Origin: Flavobacterium sp. MC2016-06
GTDB taxonomy: Bacteria; Bacteroidota; Bacteroidia; Flavobacteriales; Flavobacteriaceae
Length of the DNA: 64,000 bases
Assembly: GCF_009711165.2 (NCBI RefSeq)
Contig: NZ_WMID02000001.1
Span: 372,001-436,000, forward strand
Direction of reading: 5' to 3'
The notes under the pieces were generated by a model, which saw nothing but the letters and a program-made list of their open reading frames with translations, was not told where the DNA came from and ran no database searches. Of the stretch, positions 6,979 to 15,625 are shown piece by piece. The stretch's first letter is position 1; each line of letters starts with the position of its first letter. A program made the translations under genes and the position numbers.

Positions 6979-9399
6979 TTATCTTAAAGTTGCGCCAAGC
7001 TCTGTTTCAAAAGTTTGCTGCAGTTTAGTCATAATTTTATCAATTTGAGAATCGGTAAGCGTTTTAGTATTGTCTTGAATTGTAAAACTCAAAGCATACG
7101 ATTTTTTGCCTTCCGGAAGATTTTTACCTTCATAGACATCAAATAAGTTAATGTCTTTTAAAAGTGCTTTCTCAGTTTGTTTAGCCAAATTGAAAATACT
7201 TTCGTAAGTAGTCTTTTGATCAATTAATAAAGCTAAATCTCTGCGTACTTCTGGATACTTAGGAATCTCAGTATATTTGATTTTTCCTGTGATGATTTTT
7301 AAAATCAAATCCCAGTTAAAATCAGCAAAATACACCTCTTGTTTAATACCAAAATGTTTTAGAATAGGTTTTTTTACAACACCTATTTCAACCAAAGTGT
7401 CGTTATTATAACAGATTGATGTTCCTTCTGAGAAAACATCAGATTGCACTGGAGCATTTGATATTTTTTCGATACCCAAACGAGATAAAATCGCTTTTAC
7501 ATATCCTTTTAATAAAAAGAAATCTGTAGTTTTTTGTGGTGTTGCCCAGCTTTCTTTATTTCGGTCTCCTGTAATAGATAACGTTAAGTGTTTATGTTCT
7601 TCGTAACCATTAAGGTATTTGTGATATGTTTTTCCAAATTCAAACAATTTAAGATCAGAATTTCTTCTGTTTATATTGTATGAAACGGCTTCTAATGCAG
7701 AAAACAATAAAGATTGACGCATTGTGGCTAAATCACCGCTTAAAGGATTAAGCATGGTAACATTGTGCTCTTCTTTTAAAACAGTTGATAATTTTGCGTA
7801 AGCAGCCGTTGTCAAAGAATTAGCCATCATTTCGTGAAAACCTTGTGAGTTTAATTGCGAAGCGATAATGTTTTGTACTTTATAATCTTCTGTTCTTGGC
7901 GAATTTGAAACAGTCGCGTTAAACTTTTTAGAAAACTCTATATTGTTATATCCGTAAACTCTCAAAATTTCTTCGATTACATCAATCTCGCGTTGTACAT
8001 CAACACGATATGCTGGAATTGTTAAACCTAAACCGGAATCAGAAACACTATTTACTTTAATGTCTAAAGAAACTAATATTTTTTTGATAGTATCTTTTGG
8101 AATTTCCTGTCCGATAATTTTAGAAACATGACTAAAATTTAATAAAACAGAGAAATCTTCTACTTTTTTAGGATAAACTTCTACAACATCAGAAGTTATT
8201 TTTCCACCAGCAACTTCTTGAATTAAAAGTGCAGCACGTTTTAAAGCATATTCTGTAATAGTAGGATCAATTCCTCTTTCAAATCTAAAAGAAGCATCAG
8301 TATTTAATTGATGTCTTTTTGCGGTTTTACGTACGCTTACAGCATCAAAATAAGCACTTTCTAAGAATATAGAAGTTGTTCCTTCTGATACACCAGATCT
8401 TTTACCTCCAAAAACACCAGCAATACAAAGCGGTCCTTTTTCGTCGCAAATCATTAAATCTTCGGCATGTAAAGTTCTTTCAACATCGTCTAAAGTGGTA
8501 AATTTTGTGCCTTCAGCAAGTGTTTTTACAATAATTTTTCCGTTTATTTTTGAAGCATCAAAAGCATGCAGAGGTTGTCCCAATTCGTGTAAAACATAAT
8601 TAGTAACATCAACAACATTATTTTTTGGCGTTAAACCAATCGCTTTTAAACGATCTTGCAGCCAAGCCGGAGATTCCTGAACAGAAATTCCAGAAATAGT
8701 AACACCACAATATCTTGGTGCTAAATGACTGTCTTCAACAACAACATCAATTTTTAAAGTACGCATGTCAACTCTAAAATTGCTTACAGAAGGTGTAATT
8801 AATTCGATGTTTACACCACGTTGCAACATTCCAGCTCTTAAATCACGTGCAGTACCAAAATGACTCATGGCATCAGCACGATTAGGAGTCAATCCAATTT
8901 CAAAAACTTCATCATTTGCAATTTGAAAAACTTCAGCAGCAGGAGTTCCAGGAACCAAATCCTCGGCCAAAACCATAATACCATCATGGCTTGTTCCTAA
9001 ACCTAATTCATCTTCTGCGCATATCATTCCGTGACTTTCCTGTCCGCGGATTTTTCCTTTTTTAATCGTAAACTCAGCACCGTCTTTATCATATAAAACA
9101 GTTCCGATAGTAGCAACAGGTACTTTCTGTCCAGCAGCAACATTTGCAGCACCGCAAACAATTTGTATAGGCGCTTCTAAACCAATATTTACAGTCGTAA
9201 TATTTAGTCTGTCAGCATCAGGATGTTTTTCGCAAGTCAGTACATGTCCTACAACAACTCCTTCTAAACCGCCTTTAATAGATTGGTATTTTTCAACAAC
9301 TTCAACCTCAAGACCTAAATCTGTTAGTAATTCAGAAGTTTGCTCAGAAGTCCAATCCGTTTTAATAAATTGTTTTAACCAGTTGTAAGATATTTTCAT
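6979..9399 (-). CDS. pheT: phenylalanyl-tRNA synthetase beta subunit
   Basis: This 806-residue beta subunit works with PheS to charge tRNA-Phe. It has the bacterial domain order: an N-terminal MKISYNWLKQF segment, an EMAP/OB tRNA-binding fold near residues 40-150 (KHPDADRLN), B3/B4 editing domains (HAFDASKINGKI), B5 (FRFERGIDP nearby), the inactive synthetase-like core, and a C-terminal ferredoxin-like anticodon-binding domain (PKYPEVRRDLALL). Length is standard. A -7-like TATATTTG lies 30 bp upstream on the minus strand (9436-9429). The gene is monocistronic here; pheS is not in the window. Confidence 0.97.
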   Translation of the reverse strand: MKISYNWLKQFIKTDWTSEQTSELLTDLGLEVEVVEKYQSIKGGLEGVVVGHVLTCEKHPDADRLNITTVNIGLEAPIQIVCGAANVAAGQKVPVATIGTVLYDKDGAEFTIKKGKIRGQESHGMICAEDELGLGTSHDGIMVLAEDLVPGTPAAEVFQIANDEVFEIGLTPNRADAMSHFGTARDLRAGMLQRGVNIELITPSVSNFRVDMRTLKIDVVVEDSHLAPRYCGVTISGISVQESPAWLQDRLKAIGLTPKNNVVDVTNYVLHELGQPLHAFDASKINGKIIVKTLAEGTKFTTLDDVERTLHAEDLMICDEKGPLCIAGVFGGKRSGVSEGTTSIFLESAYFDAVSVRKTAKRHQLNTDASFRFERGIDPTITEYALKRAALLIQEVAGGKITSDVVEVYPKKVEDFSVLLNFSHVSKIIGQEIPKDTIKKILVSLDIKVNSVSDSGLGLTIPAYRVDVQREIDVIEEILRVYGYNNIEFSKKFNATVSNSPRTEDYKVQNIIASQLNSQGFHEMMANSLTTAAYAKLSTVLKEEHNVTMLNPLSGDLATMRQSLLFSALEAVSYNINRRNSDLKLFEFGKTYHKYLNGYEEHKHLTLSITGDRNKESWATPQKTTDFFLLKGYVKAILSRLGIEKISNAPVQSDVFSEGTSICYNNDTLVEIGVVKKPILKHFGIKQEVYFADFNWDLILKIITGKIKYTEIPKYPEVRRDLALLIDQKTTYESIFNLAKQTEKALLKDINLFDVYEGKNLPEGKKSYALSFTIQDNTKTLTDSQIDKIMTKLQQTFETELGATLR

Positions 9400-9594
9400 A
9401 TAAACTTTATTATTCTTGTATAAGGATACAAATATAAGGATTGATCGTTGTAGAAAGAAAGAATTTTTTTGGTTTTTTACAACTGTTTTTCATCTTGAAT
9501 AAAAGGCTTTATTTTGAGTATTCGGTATTTTTTATGGTAATATTTTATCAATAGAATATTAAAATTAAGTTATAAAAGAGAATCTGTAATTTTT

Positions 9595-9634
9595 GTGCTA
9601 TTAGATGACGGAATAGTGCTATTCTATATAGAAT
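9595..9634 (+). promoter_or_regulatory. candidate AraC-type operator upstream of the aldehyde dehydrogenase gene
   Basis: The octamer GTGCTATT occurs twice, at 9595-9602 and 9616-9623, 21 bp apart (two helical turns). This is followed by the perfect 14-bp palindrome ATTCTATATAGAAT at 9621-9634. The block ends 41 bp before the start codon. Direct repeats at this spacing suit an AraC-family protein, and one is encoded 3 kb downstream. Confidence 0.35.
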
Positions 9635-9674
9635 TATGAAGGTAAATTTGGAATGAATCCAAAAAAATAATTTT

Positions 9675-11180
9675 ATGAGTACTATAGCAAAAAGACCTGA
9701 TTTTAAGGCAAAGTATGATAACTACATAGGCGGAAAATTTACAGCACCTGTAAAAGGGGAGTATTTTGATGTTGTTTCGCCCATAGACGGTAAAGTTTTT
9801 ACAAAAGCAGCACATTCTGGTAAAGAAGATTTAGAATTAGCAGTTGATGCAGCTTATGAAGCTTTTAAAACCTGGGGAAAAACTTCTGTGACCGAAAGAA
9901 GTAATTTACTCAATAAAATTGCACAGAAAATAGAAGATAATCTCGAATATATTGCAACTGTTGAAACAATTGATAACGGAAAAGCAATTAGAGAAACCCT
10001 TGCAGCAGATATTCCGCTGGCAATAGATCATTTTAGATATTTTGCAGGCGTAATTCGCGCCGAAGAAAGCACAATTGCAGAACTTGATTCGCAGACGGTT
10101 TCTATCGCTTTAAGCGAACCTTTAGGCGTTGTGGCTCAAATTATTCCTTGGAATTTTCCAATTTTAATGGCCGTTTGGAAAATCGCTCCAGCACTTGCAG
10201 CAGGAAATACAATTGTTTTGAAACCTGCAGAAAGCACACCAATTTCTATTTTAGTTTTAATGGAACTGATAGGTGATATTCTGCCGAAAGGAGTTTTAAA
10301 TATTGTAAATGGTTTTGGTGCTGAACTTGGTCGTGCATTGGTTACGAATAAAAAAGTTGCTAAAGCAGCCTTTACAGGTTCTACAACTACGGGACGCTTG
10401 GTAATGCAGTATGCTACCGAAAATATTATTCCTGTTACTTTAGAACTTGGAGGAAAATCACCCAATATTTTCTTTCCATCTGTAGCAGATCATGATGATG
10501 ATTTCTTTGATAAAGCTGTTGAAGGTGCCGTATTATTTGCTTTAAATCAAGGTGAAATCTGTACTTGTCCGTCGAGATTGTTAATTCATGAAGATATTTA
10601 CGATAAGTTTATCAAGAAAGTGATTGAAAGAACTGAAGCTATCGTTATGGGAAATCCGTTGGATAAAACGACTATGATGGGCGCGCAGACTTCTATTGTG
10701 CAGAAAGAAAAAATCATGTCTTATATTAAATTAGGTAAAGAAGAAGGTGCCGAATTATTGACTGGAGGTGACGAAAATAAATTAGGAGGCGATCTTGCAG
10801 GCGGTTATTACATTAAACCAACTTTATTTAAAGGACATAATAAAATGAGAATCTTTCAAGAAGAAATTTTTGGACCAGTTCTAGCTGTGACTACTTTTAA
10901 AACTACCGAAGAAGCTATCGAAATTGCAAACGATACCATGTACGGTTTAGGTGCGGGAGTTTGGACACGAGATGCACACGAAATTTATCAGGTTCCGAGA
11001 GCAATTCAATCTGGTCGTGTTTGGATCAATCAATATCATTCATATCCTGCAGGTGCGCCATTTGGAGGTTACAAACAATCTGGAATTGGACGTGAAAACC
11101 ATAAAATGATGTTGAGTCAATACCGTCAGACTAAAAATATGCTGATTTCTTATGATAAAAAGAAATTAGGTTTCTTTTAA
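9675..11180 (+). CDS. NAD(P)-dependent aldehyde dehydrogenase (AldB/ExaC type)
   Basis: This 501-residue cytosolic enzyme oxidises aldehydes to acids. The sequence shows the nucleotide-binding region ([23 protein letters not shown]), the general-base Glu in [11 protein letters not shown], and the catalytic Cys 296 in [11 protein letters not shown]. The GEICTCPS form is characteristic of the AldB/ExaC acetaldehyde dehydrogenase branch. That branch is typically paired with a DUF779 protein, and one follows 346 bp downstream. An AraC-family regulator lies just beyond on the opposite strand. The preferred aldehyde is likely a short aliphatic one such as acetaldehyde, inferred from the branch. Confidence 0.93.
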   Translation: MSTIAKRPDFKAKYDNYIGGKFTAPVKGEYFDVVSPIDGKVFTKAAHSGKEDLELAVDAAYEAFKTWGKTSVTERSNLLNKIAQKIEDNLEYIATVETIDNGKAIRETLAADIPLAIDHFRYFAGVIRAEESTIAELDSQTVSIALSEPLGVVAQIIPWNFPILMAVWKIAPALAAGNTIVLKPAESTPISILVLMELIGDILPKGVLNIVNGFGAELGRALVTNKKVAKAAFTGSTTTGRLVMQYATENIIPVTLELGGKSPNIFFPSVADHDDDFFDKAVEGAVLFALNQGEICTCPSRLLIHEDIYDKFIKKVIERTEAIVMGNPLDKTTMMGAQTSIVQKEKIMSYIKLGKEEGAELLTGGDENKLGGDLAGGYYIKPTLFKGHNKMRIFQEEIFGPVLAVTTFKTTEEAIEIANDTMYGLGAGVWTRDAHEIYQVPRAIQSGRVWINQYHSYPAGAPFGGYKQSGIGRENHKMMLSQYRQTKNMLISYDKKKLGFF

Positions 11181-11226
11181 AGAGAATTTAAAATTGAAGG
11201 AACAAACTTGTGTATTCAGAGCCTAT

Positions 11227-11420
11227 TTATAAAGAATGTTATAATTGCTCTAAAAGACCCCAGCGGGATGACATATGTATAGCAAACAATGATTTATGCG
11301 AATAGGAACCCCAGCGGGGTGAAATATTCTTTATATTTCTATTAGCTGTAAAATGCCGCTCCGCTGGAGCTTTGTTCCTTCTATTTTAAAATGTTCTATA
11401 AATATTCTACTCCTCTGGAG
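11227..11420. repeat. cluster of REP-like palindromes in the 346-bp gap between the aldehyde dehydrogenase and DUF779 genes
   Basis: Two copies of a CCCCAGCGGG(G/A)TGA motif near 11260 and 11310 and two inverted-type copies with core CTCC(G/T)CTGGAGCT near 11356 and 11405 occupy most of the gap 11181-11526. Each core is palindromic. They resemble dispersed flavobacterial extragenic palindromes. No gene is visible in the gap. Confidence 0.6.
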
Positions 11421-11526
11421 CTATTGCAAATTAAAATTCTAGAAATAATTTTATGAATTACTTTGGTCTTATTGAAATCATTTTTAAACAGGCTCTCAGA
11501 TTTGTACCTTTTTAAATTAAAAAATC

Positions 11527-11901
11527 ATGATAAAAAGAATTGAAGCGACACAAAAAGCCATTGATCTTATTAATGTGCTAAAGGAAAAACATGGAGATTT
11601 AATGTTTTATCAAGCAGGAGGATGCTGTGAAGGAACACAGCCGCAGTGTTTTGAAAAAGGCGGTTACTATCAGCGAATGGGTGATGTTTGTATTGGAACT
11701 ATTGAAGATACGGAATTTTGGGTCGACAAAGATTTGTTTGAATACTGGAAACATGCACATTTTACCTTAACTGTAATTGATGCTTTTGGAGTTGGAGGAT
11801 TTTCTCTGGAAACGCCATTAAAAAAGACTTTTCAGATAGAATACAGAATTTTTACTGAGGAAGAAGAGAAGGATTTGGAACCAGTGACGATGATTGAATA
11901 G
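11527..11901 (+). CDS. DUF779 protein, aldehyde-dehydrogenase partner
   Basis: This 124-residue protein belongs to the DUF779 family. It shows the conserved cysteine cluster QAGGCCEGTQPQC and the downstream DVCIGTIEDTEFWV, plus the HFTLTVIDAFGVGGFSLE segment. DUF779 genes usually sit beside AldB/ExaC-type acetaldehyde dehydrogenases, as here. The cysteines suggest metal binding or redox help for the dehydrogenase, but the biochemical role is not established from the sequence. The separation by palindromic repeats suggests that repeats were inserted into a formerly tighter operon. Confidence 0.9.
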   Translation: MIKRIEATQKAIDLINVLKEKHGDLMFYQAGGCCEGTQPQCFEKGGYYQRMGDVCIGTIEDTEFWVDKDLFEYWKHAHFTLTVIDAFGVGGFSLETPLKKTFQIEYRIFTEEEEKDLEPVTMIE

Positions 11902-11902
11902 G

Positions 11903-11932
11903 TTTTTTGTTTCAGGTTTCAGGCTTGACATT
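11903..11932. repeat. partial copy of the GTTTCAGGTTT hairpin repeat family
   Basis: TTGTTTCAGGTTTCAGG, just after the DUF779 stop, matches one arm of the repeats at 39290 and 42609 but lacks a long complementary arm here. Confidence 0.4.
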
Positions 11933-12013
11933 GAATAGTCTCTAGCTTTAGCTGGAGATCTGCATAATAAAATACAAATGGCTTTAGCCAAATTTTAAAC
12001 TTTGCGTCTCTGC

Positions 12014-12100
12014 GTCTTTGCGAGGAACGAAGCAATCACATTTGCTAAATCAAACTTTGTGTATTATTGTTAGTGAGGTTGCTTCGTTCCTCGCAATGAC
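12014..12100. repeat. short palindromic element related to the GIY-YIG element ends
   Basis: The left arm (12014-12040) and right arm (12072-12100) share the core GCGAGGAACGAAGCAA and its complement around a ~31-nt spacer. The outer 29 bases nearly match the terminal inverted repeats that flank the GIY-YIG gene at 46399-46846. There is no open frame inside, so this looks like a gene-less derivative of that element. Confidence 0.75.
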
Positions 12101-12138
12101 ATAGTATGTGTAATTTCTACAAGAGAAATATCAAAACT

Positions 12139-13062
12139 CTAATTTACATGCAATAACTGATACTGCTTTGGCGTAATTCCTTCGTGTTTTTTAAACAATC
12201 TAATAAAATAATTAGCGTCTTCAAATCCAGATAAATAGCAAACTTCATTTATTTGTATCGAAGGGTTTTTTAATAGCTTTTTGGCACATTTTATTTTTTC
12301 ATTCAAAACATATTCTATCGGACTCATTCCTAATTCTCTCTTAAAGAAACGGTAGAAAGAAGCAGTACTCATTGCTGCTTTATCACTCAGAATTTTTAAG
12401 TTTATATTCTCCTTTAAATTCAGTTTTATAAAATCGGTAACTTCATTTATTGGATTATTTGCATGAAGAGATAATCCTTCGTCAATTGATTTTACAGTTT
12501 GAGTCTGGATAATTCTAATTAATAATTCCTGCAGCGTCAAATCGGCTAGAACATCTTTGGTGCTGGATGTTCCCATGCATTCTTTTATCAATTTATTAAT
12601 TGTTGTAGCGAGATCAATATTGTTGTAAAAGAAATAATTCTGATAGTTTAACTGCCAAAACATGTCTTTTCCTTCTTTGGGATAACGTTCGTTGAGGAAA
12701 TTTAAAGTGTCGGTAATTTTAGACTGCTCAATGGCTAATGCCAGACATTGCGTAGGATTTTTTCTGGAGGCTTCTGGAAAATCAATTTTCATTTCAACAT
12801 TTGACGGAACTACAACTGTTTCTCCAGGCAGATAATCAAATCCGGCTTCATCAAAAAGATGCATCACTTTTTTTCCTCTCAGCATGCTAGTTACCACCAA
12901 ATCATTAAATTTCAAAGGTACTGAACTAGAAGATTCATAAGTCTCAAAAAGATTTAATTCGCAATGATTTAGCGTATAAACGGTTCTGTTTTCAACCAGC
13001 GTTTTTAACGATTTTTCTTTTGATAATTGTGGGGGATTAATTAAAAAACGCTGATTATTCAT
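12139..13062 (-). CDS. AraC-family transcriptional regulator
   Basis: This 307-residue regulator has an N-terminal ligand-binding region of the AraC_N type (residues about 1-190) and a C-terminal double helix-turn-helix (about 205-305). The first HTH lies in LKILSDKAAMSTASFYRFFKRELG and the second in PSIQINEVCYLSGFEDANYFIRLFKKHEG, ending with the family signature GITPKQYQ. It is convergent with the DUF779 gene and is the likely regulator of the aldehyde dehydrogenase unit. Inducers of AraC-type regulators next to such dehydrogenases are usually the aldehyde or alcohol substrate. The link is by neighbourhood. Confidence 0.92.
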   Translation of the reverse strand: MNNQRFLINPPQLSKEKSLKTLVENRTVYTLNHCELNLFETYESSSSVPLKFNDLVVTSMLRGKKVMHLFDEAGFDYLPGETVVVPSNVEMKIDFPEASRKNPTQCLALAIEQSKITDTLNFLNERYPKEGKDMFWQLNYQNYFFYNNIDLATTINKLIKECMGTSSTKDVLADLTLQELLIRIIQTQTVKSIDEGLSLHANNPINEVTDFIKLNLKENINLKILSDKAAMSTASFYRFFKRELGMSPIEYVLNEKIKCAKKLLKNPSIQINEVCYLSGFEDANYFIRLFKKHEGITPKQYQLLHVN

Positions 13063-13134
13063 TGCAGTTAAATTTTAAGACTAAAGCTTAAATTTAAGCA
13101 AAAAAGAGATATAAAGCTGCGATTTAACGTTTAA

Positions 13135-13998
13135 TTAAATCAGCTCTTCTACATGTTTTTTAATGTTTTCTGATATTTTTTTGATTGGTAAATCATTTTC
13201 ATCATCACCAAACGGATCTTCAATTTCTTCGGCAATAAGTTCTAAACTTGCCAAAACATAAAAAATGAAAACCACTACAGGAACTACATAATAGCCTAAA
13301 CTTAACGAATAACCAAAAGGAAGTGTCATCGTATAAAAAAAGATGAATTTCTTTATAAAAGCACTGTAAGAGTAGGGAATAGGCGTGTTTTTGATTCTTT
13401 CGCAGGCACCGCAAATATCGGTAAAAGCAACCAATTCGGCATTTAAAATAATAAGCTGGTCGCCTGTTATTTTTTTAGATTCGTATAAGTCGTTAATTTT
13501 ATGTGACATCATACGTTTTACCTGATTGGGTTTGTGTTTATGATGGTCTAATTCTAAATCTACATCTTCAAAAAGCTGTTTTGCAGTTTCAGAATTGCTT
13601 AAATGTTTGTATAAAATAGAGGCGTAGGCTGGAATAAATTTTCTGAAAAATTTTCTATCATTTTCATCTTTCAGCATGCCCGAAAGTTTTATGGCAAAAT
13701 TACGGCTGTTATTAACTAGAGCGCCCCATAATTTTCGCCCTTCCCACCAGCGGTCGTAAGCAGTATTAGTTCTAAAAACTAATAATAACGAAATCACAAA
13801 ACCCAATATTCCGTGCATAATTGGAATATTTTTGATGTAATGATTTTCATCAATACCTAAATAAATGACTTCAAAATAACCTACAACTCCAGAATAAATT
13901 CCGATGCAGAGCATAACCGGAAATAATTGTCTAACGGTATCTGATTTATGAAAATGAAAGATGAAAGAAAACCAGTCTTTGGTATTATAGGATATCAT
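13135..13998 (-). CDS. bestrophin-family (UPF0187) membrane channel
   Basis: This 287-residue inner-membrane protein of the bacterial bestrophin family forms pentameric ion channels in characterised homologues. Landmarks are the first membrane helix after a short amphipathic start, the FRTNTAYDRWWEGRKLWG signature near residues 80-97, and a C-terminal pair of membrane segments (PFGYSLSLGYYVVPVVVF) followed by the acidic EEIEDPFGDDENDLP motif. Which ion it conducts cannot be read. A good promoter match lies directly upstream on the minus strand, so it is probably transcribed alone. Confidence 0.92.
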   Translation of the reverse strand: MISYNTKDWFSFIFHFHKSDTVRQLFPVMLCIGIYSGVVGYFEVIYLGIDENHYIKNIPIMHGILGFVISLLLVFRTNTAYDRWWEGRKLWGALVNNSRNFAIKLSGMLKDENDRKFFRKFIPAYASILYKHLSNSETAKQLFEDVDLELDHHKHKPNQVKRMMSHKINDLYESKKITGDQLIILNAELVAFTDICGACERIKNTPIPYSYSAFIKKFIFFYTMTLPFGYSLSLGYYVVPVVVFIFYVLASLELIAEEIEDPFGDDENDLPIKKISENIKKHVEELI

Positions 13999-14017
13999 TT
14001 AAGTTTGTTTTGGTAAA

Positions 14018-14051
14018 CAAATTTAAATTAAAAATGAACCGATTGGTGCAA
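14018..14051 (-). promoter_or_regulatory. promoter of the bestrophin-like gene
   Basis: On the minus strand TTG (14051-14049), 23 nt, and TAAATTTG (14025-14018) fit the Bacteroidota promoter form, 20 bp before the start codon. Confidence 0.45.
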
Positions 14052-14076
14052 TTCAGAAAAAAATATTTAACACCTA

Positions 14077-14214
14077 GTCCCGATAGCTGTCCTGCTATCT
14101 GGACATAAATGTATAATTTAATTTGAACACGAATTTCACGAATTGTCACTAATTGGTTTGTGGAATTAATTTCACAAACATAGGTTATGCTATTAAAATT
14201 GTGAAATTCGTGTT
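14077..14214. repeat. two nested-family inverted repeats downstream of the efflux operon
   Basis: GTCCCGATAGC (14077-14087) pairs with 14094-14104 with one mismatch. AACACGAATTTCAC (14126-14139) pairs perfectly with 14201-14214. The second belongs to the CACGAATTTCACGAA family also seen at 54254-54346. They fill the gap between the bestrophin gene and tolC. Confidence 0.6.
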
Positions 14215-14257
14215 GTTTTATACAGTAGGTATCAATATTATGTGTTGAAAAAAACAC

Positions 14258-15568
14258 TTAAAAATTAAGATTTCCTGCTAATTCTTTCAAGGCAATTTCA
14301 GATAATTTTGCTTCATATTGTGCGTTGCTGTAGCGTACTTTAGCATTTACATAATTTAATTGAGCCGTTCTAAAATCAAGAGTTGTAATGGTTCCGATTC
14401 TAAATTTATCTAACGTAATGTCTAAGTTTTGTCTCGCAATAGCTTCGTTATCTTCTTCTAAATCAATTAATTCTAAATTGGTTAAATACGTCTGAAAAGC
14501 GGTGCTTAATTGCGTGTTAAGAATCATATTTTGCTGTTCTATTGCAATTTGTGAATTCTCAATCTGCAGTTTGGCAACCTTTTCATTTCGATGCTGATTT
14601 AAACCATCAAAAAGATTCATTGAAGCATTAAATCCATAAGTTAAACCTTTTGCAGAAGTTGAACTTGTAAAACCTAAACTCGATTCGCTTTCAGCAAAAT
14701 TATAACCAGAAGTTAACCTTAAAGTTGGGTAACGATCTGCTTTTACTTGTTTTAGCTGTAATTCTGCAACACGTTTGTTTATAATTTGTGTTTCCAGAGC
14801 TGGATTTTGTTTTTGTGCTAAATCTATTAAATCGGCTAAAACCAATTTGTTATCTACTTTTACTAAATCAGTTACTTTAAAATCTATTTTAGCATCGCGC
14901 GCCAAATATTGATTCAATAAAATTTTAGCATTAGCATACGATTCTTTTTGTCTTAATAAGGCAACTTGATCTGAATTTAAATCAACTTGAGCATTTAAAA
15001 CCTCTAGTTTTGAAGCTTTACCAATACTAAAACGGTTTTTTGCCAAAGTTAATCTTTGGTTAGAAATTACAATAGTAGTATCTAAAGCAGCCAATTGCTG
15101 TTGTTGCTGCACTAAATCGTAATAAGCAGAATTTACTTGTCCAATCTTAACCAGAATAGTGCTTTTTAGCTGAGAGTCACCTAATTTTTGAAGCTCTTTT
15201 AATTGATCCAGTTTTGCAAACATTTTCATTCCGTCAAAAACCGTCCAACCTAAACTTACACCATAATTCAAACTGTTGTTTTTGGCATTGTTTAAAGTAG
15301 TAGAAGTTCCATCCTGACGTACTTGTGTTGAATTCTGAATACTATTGCTGTCTGTAATAGAAGCTGTTGCATTTGGCAGCATTCCAGCATTTCCAATCGT
15401 TACATTCGTTTCACTTATTTTCGAATTGTTTTTAGCAATCTTAATTTCAAAGTTATTTTCCAAGGCTATTTTCATAGCGTCTTCAATAGTAAGAACTTCT
15501 TGTGCTTGTACACATGCCATGCAGCAGAAGAAAAGTATTAAACTATGGAATAAAATTTTAGTATTCAT
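14258..15568 (-). CDS. TolC-family outer-membrane efflux protein
   Basis: This 436-residue outer-membrane channel of the tripartite efflux system has a signal peptide (LFHSLILFFCCMACVQA). The mature region consists of two TolC repeats: alternating beta segments (YGVSLGWTVFDG and YGFNASMNLFDG) and long helices rich in Q, N and A (LNAQVDLNSDQVALLRQK and the FRTAQLNYVNAK stretch). The start EVLTIEDAMKIALENN is characteristic. It is the last gene of an operon that reads adaptor, RND pump, TolC on the minus strand, 57 bp after the pump gene. Confidence 0.94.
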   Translation of the reverse strand: MNTKILFHSLILFFCCMACVQAQEVLTIEDAMKIALENNFEIKIAKNNSKISETNVTIGNAGMLPNATASITDSNSIQNSTQVRQDGTSTTLNNAKNNSLNYGVSLGWTVFDGMKMFAKLDQLKELQKLGDSQLKSTILVKIGQVNSAYYDLVQQQQQLAALDTTIVISNQRLTLAKNRFSIGKASKLEVLNAQVDLNSDQVALLRQKESYANAKILLNQYLARDAKIDFKVTDLVKVDNKLVLADLIDLAQKQNPALETQIINKRVAELQLKQVKADRYPTLRLTSGYNFAESESSLGFTSSTSAKGLTYGFNASMNLFDGLNQHRNEKVAKLQIENSQIAIEQQNMILNTQLSTAFQTYLTNLELIDLEEDNEAIARQNLDITLDKFRIGTITTLDFRTAQLNYVNAKVRYSNAQYEAKLSEIALKELAGNLNF

Positions 15569-15625
15569 ATTTGTTTTCTTTTACCACGCCATCCTTAACT
15601 AACTGAAGATAGCGTGGCTAATAAA

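Noticed and set aside
13985..14257. Minus-strand frame of 90 codons between the bestrophin and tolC genes
   Set aside because: It spans two inverted repeats and the bestrophin promoter, and its composition is not protein-like.
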